Positions 26,346-34,214 of a DNA stretch of 34,214 bases are shown in pieces. How positions within the stretch are numbered: position 1 is the stretch's first letter; every line of letters starts with the position of its first letter. The notes below the pieces were generated by a model, which worked only from the letters and a program-made list of their open reading frames with translations, searched no databases and was not told the DNA's origin. The stretch comes from Spirogloea muscicola (taxonomy: Eukaryota > Streptophyta > Zygnematophyceae > Spirogloeales > Spirogloeaceae), in contig WELB01000126.1 in NCBI GenBank assembly GCA_009602725.1, forward strand, positions 8,831 through 43,044, written 5' to 3'. Position numbers and translations under genes: made by a program.

Positions 26346-27068
26346 TCTTCGCCTCCGGGCTGGCCTCTTGCCACACCCCCCCGCGGACTCGTGCTCTGTC
26401 GCCTCAGCCCCTCTTCCTTGCAATGCCAGTGTGCTAGCTCGGCCTAACCTCCATTTTCATGTCATGCCCGCCCGCGAACCTCCTCTCCCAGCCGTCACCT
26501 CCAGTTGGAGGAGCCTCACCTCGCAAAGGGACCTTGACTTGCACTCGGATATGCTTTGATGACATGTGCTTGCGGACTCGCCGCTGATGAGGTGGGTCAG
26601 TAAAGTATGGCGGCCCAGTTTACCAATGCAGGCTTGCCTATTTCCCCCACAAGTCTGGCACTCCATCATGCAGTTTCTATTGTCTTCCCCCACCAGAGCT
26701 TGGCCTGCACGCCAGACATGCTCGACCCTGCTGCAAAGGCGTCGTCCAAATAGACCTGTACCTGCCCACGTTCAGCCATCCCGCAGGAACGCCCCCCCTG
26801 GGCCTATCTCTTCCTCCCGACCTAGCCACACCGACCCCCTGCCTCCAGGAATGTGGCCACAACACGCTGTCCCCACTGTCCTGTGGCTGCGGTCGCTAGC
26901 ATTGCTTGCTCAAAACAAGTAAAGACAAGTACTGTGCAGTCCCGTGAACTGTGGCACCAGCCTGCTACCAGTCCTGGTGACAGGTGGTGCGGGTGTGCCT
27001 ACCGCTCTACCTAGTGCCTCTGTACAATCTGCCTCCAGGTCGAAGCCTCCTGCTTCTAGCCGCTCTGC
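26346..27068. other. Retroelement 3' flank and unassigned DNA before reticulon
   Basis: It starts with a hairpin-like GGGCTGGCCTCTTGCCACACC (about 26357), probably element tail. The rest is C-rich and has no recognisable coding sequence on either strand. It includes the region downstream of the reticulon stop codon. Confidence 0.4.
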
Positions 27069-28959
27069 TTACTGAAGCTTCTTCTCCTTGGGTGCGCCCT
27101 TGGGAATCCTGCTCAAAATCTGCTGCTCCACCGTCTTGTATACCTTGTTGAACTCGTCCACGGCAATCTTCACAAACTTGTCCACATCATCCTCGTACTT
27201 GTCATAGAACAGCGGCAGAGTGAATGCCAGCAGGACGACTGCAAATGGGACAGCCAAGTCCATGTGGTATCAAAGGGGCATCAGTAGCTTGCATACGCGT
27301 CGCAGCATTGCCATCGACCAGCACAAGGGCAACATGCAAGACACGCGAGTGCCCATCTCATGAACTACATGAGAACAGATTCTGAAGCACGTCTGAAGCA
27401 CGTTCTGATGGCTTCCCCACAGCACTGCACTGTGATGTAAAGCCAATGCCTTTCCAAGCTCATCATCCAGCCAGTTGGCAAGGTGGCATTGAACGGCAAG
27501 CACTAACCGAGGAAAACCAAGCTCAGGAAGTTGAACCAGGCGCCGATGGTTGCCAGGAGGTATAAGCCAACAATGACCTGGAGCAATGTTCACAGGTGGC
27601 ATCAAGAAGCTGCGCTCTGCAAGTTCACAAGTGACGGCAAGGTCCTAAGACAAGCACCGAAGTGTGACCAAAGCACTGTATCCTGAAGTATCCTGTGACC
27701 TATTTTGTGACCCCAAGTGCTGGACCCAGGATGATGCAAAGGTCTCTTGAGCCTCCTTGATGCCTTTAGGAGGGCAGATCAATCCACATCACTGGCCTCC
27801 TTGATGCCTCCAGAAAAGCAAACCATTCTGCATCGCTGGCCTGTTGACATCACTGCTAGTCTGTGGTGCTTTCTTCGTGATCATGCTGAGGACGAGGTCT
27901 AGAATTATATGATCATAATCACGCAAAGAGCTTGCCCACAGGGTCCGACATATCTGATCAGGCATAGGATTCAGTGTTCCCGACAAGCACCCCCAATATT
28001 CTTGCTGACCATCAACTGACAGACCCTTTGAGCTCACCTTGATGAAGAGCTTGACATCCTTGCCCAGCGCGACCGAGTGGGCGATTGCCAGAGTCTTGTT
28101 GATCTCCGTGCGCAAGAAGCCAGCGGCCCACAGAACATTGTCCTCCGACAACGACAGTGCGGGAAGCGGCGGAGGAGCCCTGCAAGCAGTCAGGAATGTG
28201 CGAAGAGATTGGCTGGACCACACAGAGACACAGCAACAGGGGCCGCCTGGCGGTGGCCAGACGGCAACAACAGCCGCACACAGCATGACAGCAGTGTCTG
28301 CCAGCCAGGTGGGCCCACTGGCAGGCGCAGTGTTGACAGGAGTTAGAGTGGCAGCGAGTCTTGGAGGCAGCAGTACCTGTTCAGGAAAGCAGCGGCTTGC
28401 GCCCAGACGAAAACAGCTGCGACGAGGATGAGGAGGGTATTGGCGAGAAGCGTGAGGAGTGTGTAGCCAGACCACTCGAAGAGTATCCACGCGAGGGTGG
28501 CAACTCCCAAGATGCCGGAGCTCACGGTCCACTTGCGCCACAAGAGCACGTCGGCCACTGCGGGCGCCACGCTCGCCGCAAGGGCGTCAGAGGCTCGCAG
28601 GGCAAAGCCCGCCGCCATCGGGATGGACAGCAGCGTGGCGGCACCGAGGAGTGTGAGACAGCGGGCAGCTGGCGGGGTGCCGAGCAGGGCGGGCAGTGGC
28701 AGCGACACGGGCTGCGGGGCGGAGCAGTTCCAGCCGCGGCGCAGGCTGGGCGGCGGCGGGCGGCGGGGGTGGCGGGGGGCGGCATACCCTGGCCGCCGCC
28801 GAGCATCTGGTGGACGGACTGCTTGCGGCCAAAGGGCTTGGAGGTGGGCGCGGAGGCGGAGGAGGGGCTGGGCGCGGAGAGCTGCGAGGTGGCGAGCGAG
28901 TCGGCGGCCGTGGGCTGCTGCGACGGCGGCATGGGCGCGAAGTCGGCGGAGGACGCCAT
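27069..28959 (-). CDS. Reticulon-like ER membrane protein (RTNLB type), 5 exons
   Basis: Reticulons insert two hydrophobic hairpins into the cytosolic face of the ER and bend it into tubules. Exons: 28959-28788, 28557-28377, 28179-28038, 27577-27508, 27238-27069. All are in phase, about 244 residues, with an ATG at 28959. The Ser/Pro/Ala-rich N-terminus leads to the plant-like entry motif FGRKQSVHQMLGGGQ joined to VADVLLWRKW. Hairpin 1 is SSGILGVATLAWILFEW plus LLTLLANTLLILVAAVFVW; then a loop with ALSLSEDNVLWAAGFLRTEI and LGKDVKLFIK; hairpin 2 is VIVGLYLLATIGAWF plus LVFLVVLLAFTLPLFYD. The tail is KYEDDVDKFVKIAVDEF, ending KEKKLQ. The tail is Lys-rich, but I do not claim a KKXX ER-retrieval signal. 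The 5' end is very GC-rich. Confidence 0.93.
27744..27838 (-). repeat. Tandem duplication of about 45 bases in a reticulon intron
   Basis: GCCTCCTTGATGCCT appears twice, each followed by a diverged AG-rich stretch, then CATCACTGGCC or CATCGCTGGCC. It lies in the intron between exons 3 and 4 and does not affect coding. Confidence 0.55.
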
Positions 28960-29024
28960 GGCCGCGGGGGCGGTGGCGGGAGCGGAGAAAGGGGGGGGAG
29001 GGGGGGGGTCAACAATGAGTGGCG

Positions 29025-29025
29025 N

Positions 29026-29056
<31 letters not shown>
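29025..29056. other. Single N followed by a 31-base poly-A run
   Basis: The sequence changes abruptly from a GC-rich, G-run-bearing region to N plus A31 and back to GC-rich sequence. This looks like an assembly join. It lies just upstream of the reticulon start. Confidence 0.8.
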
Positions 29057-29057
<1 letters not shown>

Positions 29058-29164
29058 CAGCGCCGCGCCCGCCGCGCGCGCCTGGCCCGCCGTCTGGCGC
29101 CCCCCGCAACCCTGCCCGCCACGACGGCCCCGAGCGCGGCTCGGGGCTCCCCCCGGTACCGCCG

Positions 29165-29430
29165 TCGCACCTCCTTCAGACCTTGTCCATTCCCTTTTGG
29201 GCTGGCCTCTCCCAGCCACCCGTTCATCTGGCCGCGCTTGCTGATTAGAACCGGGCTTCCAGTCATGTAGCCCCCCACTTCTCACACCGGCGATTGATCC
29301 ACCACTGTGTTGGCTCAGGTATATCGTATGCCGCCAACGCCAACGCCTTGCATCTGCGTGCTGGCCGTGCTCTCGCTGCGGCCTCCGGCTTTCGTCAGGA
29401 AGAAGAAGTGGCTCTCCCAATGGGGGCAAG
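29165..29430 (+). mobile_element. Retroelement C-terminal fragment (copy h)
   Basis: It starts with the tail phrase CCTTGTCCATTCCCTTTTGG and the hairpin GGGCTGGCCTCTCCCAGCC (29199-29217). After about 100 bases it encodes LAQVYRM and ANALHLRAGRALAAASGF (29318-29395), the end of the element ORF. It is decayed and reads away from reticulon. Confidence 0.6.
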
Positions 29431-29729
29431 GGCTGTGAGAAGCCAGCCCGAAAAGAATTGACAAGGTTCGAAGGGGCCAAACTACGAGCTAAGCAGCGAC
29501 TGCGGGTCAGGGGGATAGTCTTCCGGCAGCTAGTCTGTCGGATTTGAGGCTCCTCACTCGTGACTACTGAGTGGTCCATCCTACCCCCTTCTGACATAGC
29601 CTCTTCAGGCCCCTTCGTAGCTGCTTAGCGCTTTTTAGGCCCCTCCATTATTTGGCCCCTTCGAACCTCTGGCAATTCCTTTTCGGGCTGGCTTTTCACA
29701 GCCCTTGCCCCCATTGGGAGTGCCACTTC
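29402..29729. repeat. Large inverted repeat, arms about 80 bases, spacer about 165
   Basis: The left arm is about 29402-29482 and the right arm about 29649-29729. On the right-arm strand both read TTTGGCCCCTTCGAACCT, then CAATTC, TTTTCGGGCTGGCTT, TCACAGCCCTTGCCCCCATT and GGGAG, then GCCACTTCTTC. By eye only a few positions differ. Each arm contains the family hairpin (29430-29449 and 29686-29705). Together they could form a long stem in a transcript. Confidence 0.8.
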
Positions 29730-29835
29730 TTCGTTGGCTCCGACTGGCCACCCTTTTGGTCCATGCAGGTAGCGCGCCTTCTTACCTCACCTCAGCATTT
29801 TCGGTTCATGTAGCCCTACTGCTCGAAACAGTTTC

Positions 29836-29912
29836 TGCCTGAACAAATGCATTGGCTTGATTTGGCCACGTTTATTTCATGCGCACCGCGCGCACCTTCG
29901 CTCTCCTCACCC
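29836..29912 (+). repeat. Head module, copy 3
   Basis: TCTGCCTGAACAAATGCATT, GGCTTGATTTGGCCACG and ATTTCATGCGCACCGCGCGC. It matches the minus strand of 15088-15165 and 16225-16310. Confidence 0.55.
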
Positions 29913-30075
29913 CCCCACCAGCGCCGTCGCGGGCCTGCCTGCGGCCTCTTCCCCGGCAGTCACTCTCCTTCTGGCCCCCCCCTTTGGTGAGGTAAAAGAC
30001 TGTTCCAGGAAAAGGTGATGGCCTATGAAGTAGCCCCCTTGTTTCTGGTGGAGACCCCCGCTTTCTGGCCGCCGC
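29913..30075. other. C-rich sequence downstream of the GluRS stop
   Basis: The GCGGGCCTGCCTGCGGCCTC stretch could be a degraded remnant of the retroelement AGRALAAAS tail. No gene is recognised. It includes the start of the GluRS 3' flank. Confidence 0.35.

Positions 30076-34214
<4,139 letters not shown>

Noticed and set aside
28361-29248. 295-codon plus-strand open frame
   Set aside because: It is antisense to the reticulon 5' exons and runs through an N and a poly-A tract translated as poly-Lys. It shows no domain.
29460-29482. GGTTCGAAGGGG, resembling a tRNA T-arm or pol III B box
   Set aside because: The final consensus C is absent, there is no A box or cloverleaf around it, and it lies in the inverted-repeat arm; the 15040 copy reads GGTCTGAAAGGG.

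Overview
The window is nuclear DNA of a eukaryote, most likely a unicellular green alga. Trebouxiophyceae is my best guess, with low confidence. The reasons are: genes split into many short exons by short introns; plastid-type housekeeping genes (beta-amylase, chloroplast-type adenylate kinase, organellar-type glutamyl-tRNA synthetase) beside general eukaryotic ones (MRD1, reticulon); at least two GC-AG introns; and many decayed pieces of one non-LTR retrotransposon family. There are no operons; the genes are independent transcription units. I rebuilt exons by eye from protein similarity, splice consensus and reading-frame phase. For beta-amylase, MRD1, adenylate kinase, reticulon and GluRS every junction stays in phase, so these models should be close to correct. 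The PEPC model is partial.

Layout: 1-605, retroelement fragment (-). 606-930, very GC-rich island. About 1615-9766, phosphoenolpyruvate carboxylase (+) with an apparent N-terminal ACT domain. 9767-10617, convergent intergenic. 10618-14056, beta-amylase (-), its 5' end running into a G-run and a 526-base assembly gap (14057-14582). 14583-16720, mosaic of retroelement fragments between two head-to-head genes. 16924-22342, MRD1/RBM19-type five-RRM ribosome-biogenesis protein (+). 22343-23025, convergent intergenic. 23026-24542, adenylate kinase (-). About 24660-26345, the longest retroelement copy (+): reverse transcriptase C-terminal part, zinc knuckle and nuclease-like domain, with frameshifts. 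27069-28959, reticulon (-). 29025-29056, an N plus poly-A. 29165-29912, retroelement fragments with a large inverted repeat. 30076-34091, glutamyl-tRNA synthetase (-), truncated at its N-terminus by a 123-base poly-A run ending the window.

The cellular genes share no single pathway: anaplerotic CO2 fixation (PEPC), starch breakdown (beta-amylase), adenylate balance (AK), rRNA processing (MRD1), ER shaping (reticulon) and organellar tRNA charging (GluRS). The most unusual points are the ACT-PEPC arrangement and the organisation of the repeats. Element fragments occupy the 5' flanks of the genes and are absent from both convergent gaps. A short conserved hairpin lies at the 5' junction of most of them, and a separate head module of about 75 bp recurs next to the C-terminal pieces.
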